This document shows, in pieces, positions 46,388-58,739 of a stretch of DNA of 64,000 bases. The notes below the pieces were generated by a model. The model worked only from the letters and a program-made list of their open reading frames with translations. It was not told where the DNA came from and did not search any database. This DNA comes from Brienomyrus brachyistius (taxonomy: Eukaryota > Chordata > Actinopteri > Osteoglossiformes > Mormyridae): positions 3,179,832-3,243,831 of the forward strand of contig NC_064538.1 of assembly GCF_023856365.1 (NCBI RefSeq), in the 5' to 3' direction. The position numbers were made by a program, and so were the translations under genes. The stretch's first letter is position 1. The number at the start of each line of letters is the position of its first letter.

Positions 46388-47361
46388 CCCATACTTGCTC
46401 AGTGTTTTTCTAATTGTACTGTCGTACTGTCACTCACAGCATTTAACATGCTACCTCAGTTCAGTATAGTCTGAGACGTAGCTCCTGGATTTTTTGCGAT
46501 TTCCCTGAGCGTTGCGCGGTCTGACCTTGGGGTGAATTTGCTGGGTGGATGTCCACCCTGTGGGAAGATTGGCAACTGTCTTGAATGTTTTCCACTCAAT
46601 GTTTATCACTGTAGAATGATGGGCTTCAAGTTCTTTGGTATTTCCCAGATCACAGGCACAGAGACTAAACCAGCTGAGCTACTTACTGTCCGCTTATTTC
46701 ACACACTGTTCCTGCATTTTGGTTTAGTTTTTGTTAAATGAATAATTACACGGTGTAATATGTCCTACCCCAGGAAATACAGGGCACAAAGCAGGACCCC
46801 CCCACCGCCCCGCCCGAGTGGACATATTAAAAATACAATAAGATTAAAAATAGTTTAAAACACTCACAGAAGCATACAAATGTGTCGGAAGTGGCACGGC
46901 ATTCATTCTCCCCACGTTTTAATTTGTGTTATATAGTCTGAGAAAGTATTTGAGTCGGTACTTTATCGTAAAGATGAAAGTCGTAAGCACTTTCAGAATG
47001 ACTGTATAGATGAGCGACACTATGTTCAGCCACAGAGAAATTAGGGGCTAAAACCCATTCACTGCAAGATTCCAGTATCAATGATTTCTGAGTAATTTGC
47101 AGTGACTTCTGACCAGGGGCTTCCTGTTCCTGGAAGTAAACTAACAGCCAGGGTTATAGGGGCATACTGTGCATTGAGTATCATACATCAGGTGTGTTAA
47201 ACAGGGGCAGCACCAAAGCTCTGCGGGGGGGGCTGGATTTCCAGGAGAAGGGTTGGGCACCACTGATTTAAAGTAAAGTTTGCAGAAAAATACGTACACT
47301 TTCTTCCTGTCCAATTCCTTTTCTAAGAATCGGTTTATTGATTTGGAAAAAGAATCAGAAC

Positions 47362-47410
47362 GAATTTAAGAACACTTAAGACAGAGACAAAAATAATATC
47401 AACTGCTGAT
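47362..47410 (+). repeat. Long-range inverted repeat, left arm
   Basis: 'aacacttaagacagagacaa', then 'aaataatatcaactgctgat', matches the reverse complement of 50552-50599 over about 48 bases with one indel. The arms flank the signal-peptide exon at 47983. Confidence 0.8.
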
Positions 47411-47982
47411 GAAGTTCTCGGTTATCTATTATTAAAACTGTAGACCACGGAAGCTGAGACTTCAACACTGGGAAACGTTGCTAATACCTCAGATTCATAA
47501 ACATAGAAATGGTTCTGTGAAACAATCCGAGCTTATTAAACATTAAAATATTTGTCGTTTAACACCGGGGCATTGAAAGGCTCGTGACCCCCTGGATTAA
47601 CGTCACTGTTATTCCGATCAATTATGATAAAACATGAATGAACTGTAATATATTCCAAGTAGAGTACGATTTTCCAAGAATATATCTTATTAATGGTATT
47701 TCTTTTTCCCCATTAACAGGGTAAATGCGTCGATATAGCCCTAAACAGCGGACAATCCAGGGATAATTGATTATTGATAAGCCGCAGGAGTATCTGTCTT
47801 TATGCAAAAAATAAATGACTCATGGCATGACTCAGAGCGCGATGTAAATTTCAGACCATTTAACTGACGCGTTTGCAGCACCGCTACAAAGTCTCTCTTT
47901 GCCTGAATAGCACATTGAGAACTGCTTGCCTCTGAGATATTGCCTTTTGAATTTTTATAGTTTGTTGATTTTTTTTTCCACA

Positions 47983-49957
47983 ATGCATGTTTGCAACTAT
48001 TGTACAAACCTCTTCTTCTGTGTCTTCTTTCTGGTAAGTGCTTCAATGAACCTTGAAATCCAGTTCGTTATTATTTATTTTAAGAAGCTAGTAGAGGTCA
48101 TGGGATTTAGTTTAGGGAAAATGCAATGTTTAAGTATTAAGATTCTGGATTGTAATGTTTGTGGAAATATTTATTACATTCTTCGGTAACTGGTTGAGCG
48201 GACGCAAATAATATAACATTATTCTATTACTTATATATATTATTTAACCACAAACTACGTCATAATTACACACAGCTTTCATGTTAATTCAACATTAATG
48301 AATCGCGACGCTTCTTCTCAAGCAGTCACTATATCTGTTATTAGGGACTTGGAAATTTTTCACCAAATTGTCTTGATTAACTTCACACCTATTTTAATGG
48401 AAAGAGATTAAAAAACCATAAAAAATGATACCTCATTTGTCAATATATCTTTAATAGAACCAGAGATATTGAAGATTTAATATGCCAGAAATGGGATTTT
48501 TGTTCTAATGTAATTACAATTAGAGCTGCAGAAAAAACTGTGACTACTTAGAACAACTTCGCTCTGCATAGGCGGAGGGCAGCCTGCGCCTCATTCAATA
48601 AATGTAAGAAATTGTAAATAGGGTATGGTGCACTTAAACAACCAGAACTTTGCCAATATCTAACCAATCTTAGTGATTTTTGTTGTTGAATGTTGAAATG
48701 AAAATTTACTTGGGGGTATCTACATTAACTGGCATGATGTCCAACCAATCAGGAGCCAGATCGGTGGTCACGTGACATTGATCCATCCTCCGTACAGCAC
48801 ATAAAATCCCTTCGATCTTCAATCATCCAGAAGTGGGCACACGATTGTATAGTGTGGGCATCCATCAATCGTCATCATAGTTGGCAATTTTCACATTTAG
48901 GGTGCAATAAATATGCCTGTGCACAAATAATCGATGCCCCACGATTCTTTCGATTTTTATTTAGTGCGTGAAAGTTACCTTGTTTTCAAATTGTTGTTGC
49001 TCCGCGAATACTGAACCGATTTTGATCCGGTAAAAAATAAGAAAATCAAGGATAAATAAATTATTCAAAACGGCGGATATCTCATAAGTTGAATGCAGAG
49101 CTAGCCGCGAAAACCGCATATTCGCACCCACCCCGTAGCCACCGCTGAAAAAATGATGACGTCAGCACACGGAATATTGGAGTGAGTGACCAAAGCAGGA
49201 TTTCCAAGTCCTGTTATTATGTCTGTTAATCATGGGCTTCACCGCCATTAAATGTGAGGGGGGACGTGTATTTAATAATGATTCGTTTGGACCCCCCACA
49301 TTTAATATACAATAGTAGTTTTATGCTAGTGTCCCCCCCCCCACACACACACACACACACACACACATTCAAATGCTTCTGACGCCCCTGCTGTTAATTC
49401 TGTGCACCTTTAGTAAGTACTTAAGTGGCAAGTCAGATATAACATGAAATTTTAAATACTGATCTTATGTTTGTTAATCAATAATGAATTATCAGTAGTA
49501 ACTGAGTTATTACTATTTGTGCCCCGTATAGATAAGTGTATAGATAGCACATGACATATATAATGTATCAAAATTATACTCTTTAAAACTGCCAAATTAT
49601 TCTTCGGACTTCGTAAGTTTCATGGTGCCTATACTCCCGCTAAATTTAGCACCCAGTTGCTTACTTGTGCATGCTTATGCAAGCAGTCAGCGTCGATATT
49701 TTTTTTCTTTCTAAGAAACCTGCTTTTAAGTTATTATCCAGATACATTTAATTATTACTGACATGTCAAGAAGAAAATGAATAATAGCATATTGAACTGT
49801 TAAAGCAGCTTGACTTTTTCAGCCCTGCCTGGTCTCTTTGTAACATCCATCGTTTGAGGAACTTCCACCAACTGCGCTCACTCATAAATGACAAGCAGTC
49901 ACACTTACGCCCGTGCCGTATTTTCGCTTCTATCTATTCTGAGCAATCGTGGTCTAT

Positions 49958-49997
<40 letters not shown>

Positions 49998-52900
49998 GGG
50001 GGGGGGGGTGTCTGTGTGAGAAAAGAAGGTGGTTGAGCTTCGGAAGCGTCGGGAGACTATTTTTATGTTCAGACCGGACAAATTTGAAACTTATTATTGT
50101 GTTTGTCAGGGGACAACAGCTAAGCGCCCCCCCACCCCGAGGAATAGTGTGCAGTCTCCCCGATTGCAAGTGTTATAGACTTGTGTTAATGGGTCAGTTA
50201 TATGATTGCATGATACGTTCTAAATCTTAAAAATATGCTACCAGTCAAACGTTTTTACACTCCACAGGTTTTTAACACTCTTCCAATTATTTCATAAACT
50301 GGATTTTTTTATTCTTGGAAAGTTGAATGAACAACTATGAATGAAAATAAAAGTCAAACAAAACAAGTTTCCTTTATAACATGGAAAGATTGCATGTGCA
50401 ACTTCCAGTTAACTGGTTGTGCGGTGATGGCATAGTTAAATGCTGGGCTGTCCTTCAATTTTAAATGCACTAGTTAACTGTTTCTTCTCATGAAACAGAG
50501 CAGTGTTCGATGTCCCTTATAGAAAGACTGCCTAGACTGTCTAAAAATAATATCAGCAGTTGATATTATTTTTGTCTCTGTCTTAAGTGTTCTAAATTCA
50601 CATACTGTGAATTCATTTGGCAAAGAATATTCGGTGTAGTTTTTATAGATGTGTGTAACATGCAAATGTAGACAATGTCAGTTTCAGCAAAAACTTTTGA
50701 CTTCCCTGCTCTTGTTAGTCCGCTAGGATGCAGTTCTTAAATAACAAGTCAGAATATTGTCAAAATACATCGCATTCATCGGTCAACACGAGACACAATG
50801 ACAACAACAAAACAATGCAATTTCACAATCACAAGTCAAACGGCTGAAGATCTTGTTTACCTATGTCCCTTAACAAAAAGCAAACAATATAGAAAAAATC
50901 AATACCGTCCGTGACAAGCATACAAAACATTAAAAAAAAGTTATATTTTAACATTATTTAGGCCAAATTAATTTCTTCAACTTCATATACTCAGGGTTGC
51001 CAAGTGTCACGCATCTGACGTGACACATGCAAGAAATCTTACAGAATATTATTCCATTAAAAACCTAAAATTAGCTATATCAAAAGTGCTGGAGCAGTTT
51101 GCAAAGCCTACAGACTATATATTCTTCTACCCACTACCCCACCTGGGACATATGCTGCCACCAAGGGACTTCCAGGCATCTCAGTCCTGGACTTTCTGCA
51201 CCAGGTGACTCCAGGTATATCCCACTATTTTGGTGTCTGCTTCAAGGTCTCTACACCACGTATTTCTTGCCCATCCCTGGTTTCTCTTTCCTTGGAGATC
51301 CCAGTGAGCACTTGCTCCGTGCTTTGTGGAGTGTGATCGGTCTCCATCACCATCTCAGAATCTTTTATAGTCTTCTGTAGTAAGCTGGTTGGTTCTCTGG
51401 CAAAGATCCTGATCGTTCATAGTGTTTGGCCAAAGGATCCAGAGGATCTTTTGCAGACAGGTGTTAAGATGGTCTGTACTTTCTTCATTGTCGCCAGGTC
51501 TTCGGGTCTCTGCTCCATATAGAATAACCGATTTGCCATTGCAGTTGAACAGTCTGATTTTTTTTTTTGTAGAGTCAGTTCCTTAAAGTTCCAGATGTTC
51601 TTCAGGTGGAAGAATACTGCCCTTGCTTTGCCTATTCGTGACTTGACATCAGTCTTGTTGCCAGCACTGCCCAGGTAGATGAAGGCTTACATCTCTTCTA
51701 AAGCCTCACCTTCCAACTTGACTGGGACAACTGTGGTAGTTCTGACCTTCAGGATCTTTATCTTCCCCTTGTTGATGCTCAGGCCTACTTGAGTCAAGGT
51801 GGTTGCCAAGCTACTAGTTTTATCCTTCATCTGCAGATGGGTTTGGGACAGTCATGTCAGGTCATTTTTAAAATCCAGGTCAAGTTGCGTGAAAAAAGGC
51901 GTGAGTAAGCACTCCTGACAAACATCCCTGATCTCACCTCAAAGGCATTGGTGAGCTGTCCTCCATAAACTTCTCTGTAGGTCATCCTGTTATAGAGGGA
52001 AGAGTTGCATTCCAAGTACTGCTCAATAATCATGCGAAGGGTAGCAATCTGGTCTGTACATGATATGTCTTTTCAGATGCCTGCCTGCTGATCTCTTAGT
52101 CGGGCATCTACTTGGTCCTTCATTCGGTTCAGGATTATCGTGTTGAACACGTTGAGCGTGGTTCTTCTGCAGTTTGCACTGTTGCTGAGGTCACCTTTCT
52201 TTGGTAACTTGATGAATATCCTTTCTTCCATTCCTGATGGCACCTGCTCCTACTCCCAGGTCTTCTCAAACATTTGGATGAGCATCTCCAATATGGCATC
52301 CATGTCCATCTTAGGTCGGATCCTCCGCTGATATATTGGCTGGGTTTGGTGACACCGGTTTATTTAACAGCTCTTCAAAATGTTCCTTCCATCTGTTCCG
52401 CTGTGGTTCCTCTCCCATCAGTGATTTCCCACCTTGTCTTTTACTGGTCTGTCTGGCTTCCTGACAGTTTCTTCATAATGGAGTACCTTCATATTTCCAT
52501 TTCTCGCTGCTTCTTCTGCTTCTCTTGCCACGCCTTTTAGCGTTTTAGCTACTTTTATCTTCTCCGATGTTTCTCTCCACATTCTTATGGGCTTCTGTTT
52601 ACTCCTGTAGTGCTTTCGCTCTTCCAGCTCTTGCTCTACTGTTGCCGATGGCTGCGTTCATTTCCTTCCTGCCTTTTATTTTCCTCATTGGCTCTGTTAT
52701 CAGCCACTCCTTATGTTAGAGCTTCATGAGCCCAAAAATGTTTGTTTTTTTTTTGTTCTCACGGCTTTTACCTTCAGCAGGACAAGGTTGTAGTTTCTGC
52801 TTCCACGTGTGCCGCCTTTCCTGCTTCATACATGGTTCACGTGTTCCATGTTCTGATGTTAACCTCTCTGGCAGAAATAATGGCAATGAGCGTGGTAGCT

Positions 52901-55900
52901 TCTGCAGGAGCATATCAGGCAGGACCGGCACAGGCCGGGCAGGAGCGAGCAGGACAGGAACAGGCACAGGAACACAATGGGGGGAGACGAGAGACAAGGT
53001 GAACAAATGCTCAGCATGGCGCATATCAACAATACTTCACATCTGTCTTATGGACAGGTCTGGCTTTTATAAACTAAACGGGTGGAACGCTGGCTTCAGA
53101 GCCGCCTTTTAAGCCCCGCCTTCTCGGGGGTGGGGCAATGAAGGTACATGCCAGGTTGTTGCAAAATAATAAAAAAAAAATGCAGGAAACACAGAGGAAT
53201 ATTTATTTTATTTTTGGCAAAACAACATAAAGTATCAGAACTTAATCAGAGCAGAAAATCTGTTAGAAGAACAAGTAGAGACAAAGAGAGGAGAGAGACC
53301 TCAAAAAGAAGAAGAATAGTGAAATGCAGATAAAAAGTTGTATACTACTAACAGGAGTCAATAGGAAATTGCTACACATGTAAGTAACTAATGGCACATA
53401 ATCATTGTCAATAACCTATTTGTGGTGATGGCCAAATGAAGCTTCATGAACCACTTAGTGTATTTTCTGATCCCTTAAGCTGTCCTATAGCTTTGTAGTG
53501 CTTAAAATAATAAATAGCTAATTTGCTGGGTCGCGATTTAGGAAGGTAAATTATGTTCGAAGGCAGTAGTCTAATTGTTAAAATACATTTCCAAATTTAC
53601 AACTACAGTTATAATCTATACAAATAGGCCTACAATTTTATAAGTAATTCATTATTTATAATTTACGACAGGAAGGGTTTGCGGGAAATGGGGTGTCCAT
53701 TTCCCGCAAACCCTTCCTGTCGTAAATTATAAATAATGAATTTTACAGTTAAGCTGTATTACTCTAGGACTGCCACATGATGGCGCACTTCATTTTATCC
53801 TCTGCCAAAATCATTTCTGTGGAGGGAATATTATCCGGAGTCGCGATTCTTATTTGTATCGTCATTGGTTTCATTCGCACATTCTTTACTGTGTGTAAAC
53901 TGAAGTGCTTTATCTTTACAAAAATGTTATTTTACAATTTCTTAATCCACGTTCTATATATATCGCTTATAGGCTAGTGCCATCAACAGGGTTTTCGCGA
54001 ACTTGATCAGCATTTTCTGCATGAACCACCTTTACGATCCGGTCTTATTTTTGTGATATTTTTATGTATGTTACGAAACATTGAAAAATCCCCCCTGTTT
54101 TCAGGCACAAGTAACTGTGTACAGCTGGTATCCGAATAGCACAACATGTACGTCAGGTAAGGAAGAGACCTTAACTTTTATGTTCGATGCTGTAAACATT
54201 AAGAGATTTTTTATGAATGAATAATAAAAATATAAGTTGAATTAAACATAAAACCCGCATGGGTTCTATTCAGTTCTGCGTGTATTTTCAAAGCAACAAT
54301 GAAAAGTAAAATGTAACTTCTTCATTAAATAATGGCCCCTGCTGATGTGGTGGAGCTCGGATTCGATTCTCCGCGGAAAATGATTGCCCCTCCCTGACCT
54401 TGATCGTTTTTTTATGACTTAACAGGGCTTGTATATCGGCAAGAGAAGTGTGTCCCCTGTCCACCCAGGACGTACTGGCTGATGAAGCAAGGCAGGGCTC
54501 TGTGTGAGCGCTGTACGGAAGTTTGCTCAGGTGAAAACGCTAAACATTTCTGACCAGGACTTTCTCCAAATACATACTAAAAACGTAAGGGATGCAGCAG
54601 CTTGGACCCATAATAACCAGGGCTGCTTTTGGCCCAGTGGCCACCAGGGGGCTCCCTTCTGATCAGCTTGTCAGAATGAAGGAAAACGGCATGACTATCA
54701 GGAGCCCACTAGAGATTTTGGGCCCCATATTATGCATCCAATTATTTTCCAGATTTCTTAGGGAATCTTCCTAACTCCCCCCCCCTTTTCAGTGCCCCTG
54801 GGCAATGAGGATGACATGTAGAGTTTCAGCTTTATTTAAAAATAAAGCTCTGATATAAAATGAACCCTCACACCAAAAAATGAAAATATGTCCTGGACTG
54901 GCCCTTGCACTTACTTATAAGGGTCACATGTACTCCTGCTTAGTCATTCAAGTATCTAACCAGCCAATCATATTACAGCAGTATGATGCATAAATTCATG
55001 CAAATAGAGTTGTTTATATCAAACACCAGAAAGGGGAGAAATGTGATCTCACTGATTTTGAACATGGCCAGTCACTAGAGGAGCCTGGACCAAGACATCT
55101 GATTGTTTGGTCCCGCCTCCTCTACTTGCATTGACCCACCTTCTCTATAATCTGATTGGTTGGTCCCGCCTCCTCTAGTTGCATGGACCCACCTTCTCTA
55201 TAATCTGATTGGTTGGTCCCGCCTCCTCTAGTTGCATGGACCCACCTTCTCTATAATCTGATTGGTTGGTCCCGCCTTCTCTAGTGGAATGGACCCACCT
55301 TCTCTATAATCTGATTGGTTGGTCCCGCCTTCTCTAGTTGCATGGACCCACCTCCTCTATAATCTGATTGGCAATTTCTCTGATCCTGTCGTTTTTTTTT
55401 TGTTCTGCCCTCAAAACATTTTTGTGTAAAACTCCCATGAGCAAAAAAATGAGGCCGTTTTGCGAGAAAATTTTGCTGAACATTTTTCATATAAACAGGT
55501 ATAATATTCTGAGACAGAAAGAAACACTTCTGCTTAACTTATAGCGTAGTATTTTATGTTTAAGTTGTGGGTGACAGTATCTTGCCTGGTAATTGTTCTC
55601 TAAACTGTCTTGTCAATAAACAGGTCGGCGTCACCTGAAGGAGGTGAAACCCTGTAAAACCAGCTCCAATCGTGAGTGCCACTGTGATGCAGGCTTCTTC
55701 TGCGCCAGCACTGCACAGTATACCTGCAGGAGGTGTTTGCCATGCCCCCCTGGCACCTTCTCCAGCTCTCCATCCCGTAACAGGTTCTGCCAGTCCCACT
55801 CAGAGTGAGTGTTTTCAGCAAGTCAGTACACCTACCTTTTCAGGTGCAAATCCAGTTATAGAATTATACCTTGTGGACCCCAGGTTGCCCAATTCAGTCA

Positions 55901-56767
55901 AAATCCTTAAATTACAGTGTATTTCAGTACCTGTTTATTTTTTTATTGGCATTTAAGCTCATTGCAGTGTTCATGGCATTACAGGCACTTTTATAATCCA
56001 CTGTGTGGACTTTTGTTCCCAGTAATGCCATTGACTCCATGCAAATGGCCAATAACCATTAGCTGGAAAAAATGTCAGTCACCTCGCTTCCATTAAAGGG
56101 GTGTATTTACTTGAATAAATTATATAGAAATTCAACCATTACTGTAAGAGAGAAATTCCAGATAAAAGACATTTCTAGGGAAATTTACTTGAGTTCATTC
56201 TCCGTCCAGCACCATGCAGGTGACAAATTCCAAACAACTGAGATTACCTCTTTAACCTTATTAAATTATGCTATTAAACAATACTTTTCATTTAAGTTGT
56301 CCTCACCTCATTGGATAGGACACAGTGCTTCCTAGAATAACGGCAATAAAATGGTCAAAAAACTGACCAGCCTGCATGAAGAGTACATTGCAAACACATT
56401 CAGCGTGCATCTAATTCTAGATCTGAAACCGTAGTTCCAAGGGTAGGCAAAGACCTAAACCTGATCTAATTAAACTCTGTGGGAGTGATTTGAATTATTA
56501 TGGGAAACATGATTTGTTTAAAAGTAACCTTTTTGGTCTGTTCTGTACACAGGAGAGATATAGTGACAAGTCAAGTTGAATCAACAGCAAATCAGCTTCC
56601 AGGAATTTACAGTATTTCTTTTCATGTGATGACTCTTTTCTAGGTGTACTAGTGCGGACATGGTGGTGGTTATAGAGGGCACTGCAACCTATGACCAAGT
56701 CTGTGGTTCTACCGCAACAAGACCTCAGGATCTTATCCAGGGCAACAGAACCAAGAATGTCAGATAG
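47983..56767 (+). CDS. TNF-receptor-superfamily member, apparently soluble, 170 aa
   Basis: Exons 47983-48033, 54105-54156, 54426-54530, 55624-55804 and 56644-56767 join with consistent phases (513 nt). Exon 1 is a signal peptide (MHVCNYCTNLFFCVFFL) with a perfect GTAAGT donor. Its link across a 6-kb intron is inferred from phase and from the matching layout in the next gene. Extracellular cysteine-rich repeats follow: C32-C43-C46, with CVPCPPRTYW, C61-C64-C68; then C80-C88-C90; then C96-C104-C107-C110, with CPPGTFS, C125-C131-C150. The pattern ECxCxxGFxC, with a terminal GTxxxDxVCG, resembles TNFRSF9 most, but the location favours the TNFRSF14 neighbourhood. Sequons lie at N28 and N164. The frame stops 20 residues after the last repeat cysteine, with no membrane segment, so the product would be secreted and could act as a decoy for a TNF-family ligand. 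A poly(A) hexamer candidate is at 57145. Confidence 0.72.
49338..49367. repeat. C-run plus (AC)n microsatellite
   Basis: A run of C is followed by about 13 CA units, ending near 49367. Confidence 0.85.
49959..50008. repeat. (GT)n followed by G-run
   Basis: About 18 GT units are followed by about 13 G. The (GT)n and G-run are typical polymerase-slippage sequence; apparent reading frames through it are artefacts. Confidence 0.93.
50240..50706 (-). mobile_element. Non-autonomous Tc1-like element (probable)
   Basis: The left end 'accagtcaaacgttttta' and the right end 'gcaaaaacttttgactt' are inverted relatives of each other (AGTCAAA-GTTTTT). They are the usual termini of a short fish Tc1-type element. 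The interior carries a 13-bp-arm hairpin (50543-50573) and the right arm of the long-range inverted repeat. No transposase motif is visible. Confidence 0.45.
51095..52720 (-). mobile_element. LINE reverse-transcriptase fragment (intron of TNF-receptor gene)
   Basis: The reverse strand gives a collinear LINE ORF2 end in several broken frames. The order is a palm-like region, VGLSINKGKIKIL, then IYLGSAGNKTDVKSRIGKAR with FHLKNIWNF, then SVILYGAE and NTWCRDLEAD toward 51180. Internal stops and frameshifts show that it is dead. It takes up much of the first intron of the plus-strand receptor gene. Confidence 0.75.
53646..53742. repeat. Perfect 46-bp inverted repeat with 5-base loop
   Basis: The arms 53646-53691 and 53697-53742 are exact reverse complements and are separated by GGTGT. 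No mismatch was found in a base-by-base comparison. It lies in the first intron of the TNF-receptor gene, about 360 bases before its second exon. Confidence 0.97.
54880..55095 (+). mobile_element. 5' fragment of a fish DNA transposon
   Basis: 'gtttatatcaaacaccagaa', then 'aatgtgatctcactgatttt' and 'gaacatggccagtcact', resembles the first coding codons and leader of a common fish Tc1-like element. It breaks off at the tandem array that starts at about 55098. Confidence 0.5.
55098..55372. repeat. 53-bp tandem array, about 5 copies
   Basis: The unit TCTGATTGGTTGGTCCCGCC, then 'tcctctagttgcatggaccc' and 'accttctctataa', is repeated about five times with a few substitutions (starts near 55098, 55151, 55204, 55257 and 55310). 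Each unit carries an ATTGG (inverted CCAAT) word. It lies in the intron between receptor exons 3 and 4. Confidence 0.92.
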
Positions 56768-58739
56768 CAGTATTAATAGAGTAAGGCGGCATCAGAAGGA
56801 AAGGCGAGAAAACCAAACAACTCCAAGACCAAGCAACGCAACTCCCCCACTCCCTGAATATGGCAGATTACAGCGAGCTTTACTGTGAAAAACATTTTTA
56901 TAATGAAATTGAAACCCTGTAATGTACCAGGAAAACTGGTATCCTCGCTGTTCTACTCCTATATATACAGTGGCTAGCAAAAGTAATCAACACATTTACA
57001 TAAATTACAAATTGATACATTTCCGCATGGCTGAACGGGTTGAGCGGGCGGCTGTGTCCTCCGGTCTTCTCTTTTGTTCACTGATTTTTGCCTGTGTTTT
57101 AGATCCTTCATGATCCCTTTTGTTTCTAGTTTTGTTTTACTTAAAATAAAGTCCCTTGGTTTATTCCAGCCCCTTCGTCCTCCACCATGCCCATCCAGGA
57201 CGGTCAAATCATTTCTCTCATGTGAAGTATTATCAATCAATAAAATGTAACTTTCCCTCAGACAAATTCATTTGCAAGGAATCTATGTTGGTGGTCATGA
57301 TGACAGACCTTTCAACTGAGCCTCCAGATTTTTTCCTGGCTTGGACCCAAGTGCAGGGATTGCAAATACCAAAAGATCCGATAAGATCAGGGTTGTATGG
57401 AGGACAGTCTTGCCTAAGAGTTGGCAAAAACTAGCTACAAAAAGAGTCATTCGGGGATTGAAAGCTGTAGGATCTGTGTGAGAAATGTCATTGTGTTTTC
57501 TGTAATTTCATTGTGTTTTGTGTTTCTGAAATGTGATGACCCCCCTCCTATACACACACACACACACACAAACATGATGCGAGCAGGATTCGGAAGAGCT
57601 GATTGGGCAGAACAATCTTGCAATAATCAAGGAAGGTCTCTGAATTTCCCTACACCAAAGAACCCTTCCTCAAGCCTATATCACTTACATTTAGCTATAC
57701 TGTATATATTGAAGTACCTGACACACTGGCATGGAGCATAATTAAGGAAACACTGAAATGGATTCAGGTTACCAGCAGAAATTATCAGAAAACTTGGGGT
57801 ATGTTCATCTTAGGTTAGAAGTGAATCTAGTGTGTGTATGCGTGTGTTTTCAGTCTTGCTGTTTTCTGTCTAGCTTTCCTACGCCTGTTCCATACTAGAA
57901 TCCCCATTTCATAACACAAGAAGTGTTAATGTTCAAATATATATAATTTAATACATAATAATATTATAATCTGGGATACAAGCAGAGTCTGGAATTATTC
58001 CCTCAGAAGTTACTGGGACTAGCTGAATGGAGTGAATGTGGAAATGAGGCAAGGTCACCATTCTGTGGCAGATTCACAGTGTTCCAGAGGTCAGATCTTT
58101 CAGCGGGCAATTCCCTGACAATAGGCTACTGGCACACTGGTAATATAAAGGCCAGGGATTATAGAAACTGGGTTTGATTTTGCAGCATATCAGTGAGCTC
58201 GGCAGTAATAGTGATAATAGTAAATTTGTCCCTTAATGCAGCTAACTCTGATGGAGACTGTCACAATTCAGTATATGTAGCATAGACTGAGCACTGTAGC
58301 GGTCAGGACAAGTATATCTGAGCATTGCAAACGATCTTAATAACTGCTGGAATTACGGGATATTGTTTAGCAATGTATAACACATAGAGAATGTAATAAT
58401 TAGGGCACTATTACTGTAAGAAGATGTAGCCAGAAGCTGATGTAAACTGTGCAGAGTGTGACCTTGTAACCTTCAGGGGATGCAGAGCAATTACAGGATG
58501 TCACTAAAAACAAGTAAGACTTAGTACCTTGTGTTGGCGTAGAGGTTTCTGTGTCTGTTAGCTATCCTATGTTAGCCTTTGATGTATGACTATATACTTA
58601 ATTAGAGCATCTTATCACTACTTTGAAGACCCAGAATATTGCTGTCTGTGGTTAATCATCTCAGCACCAGCTGAAACTGAAACTGTTCATTTTTATCAGT
58701 GAAACCTGGAAAGTTTTGCTTTCCCTCTGTAGTTCTTGG

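Larger units (their letters stand above)
43500..47980. other. Region between ttc34 and the first TNF-receptor gene
   Basis: Contents: the likely ttc34 promoter and leader exon (44419-44574), a repeat with 'acgaacgagttatgttccaa' at about 45430-45520, and a Tc1 remnant (46013-46387) with repeat-like flanks from about 45715 to 46745. One arm of a long-range inverted repeat lies at 47362-47410. The region was not seen to encode MMEL1, which sits between these genes in human. Confidence 0.45.

Noticed and set aside
53777..53977. A hydrophobic frame (with ILSGVAILICIVIGFI) just before the second receptor exon, considered as its signal exon
   Set aside because: No in-phase donor follows the hydrophobic part. 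The exon at 47983-48033 has a perfect donor and the required phase.
57421..57540. A hydrophobic segment (NVIVFSVISLCFVFL) considered as the missing membrane exon of the first receptor
   Set aside because: It is short, and I found no acceptor and donor pair in the right phase around it.
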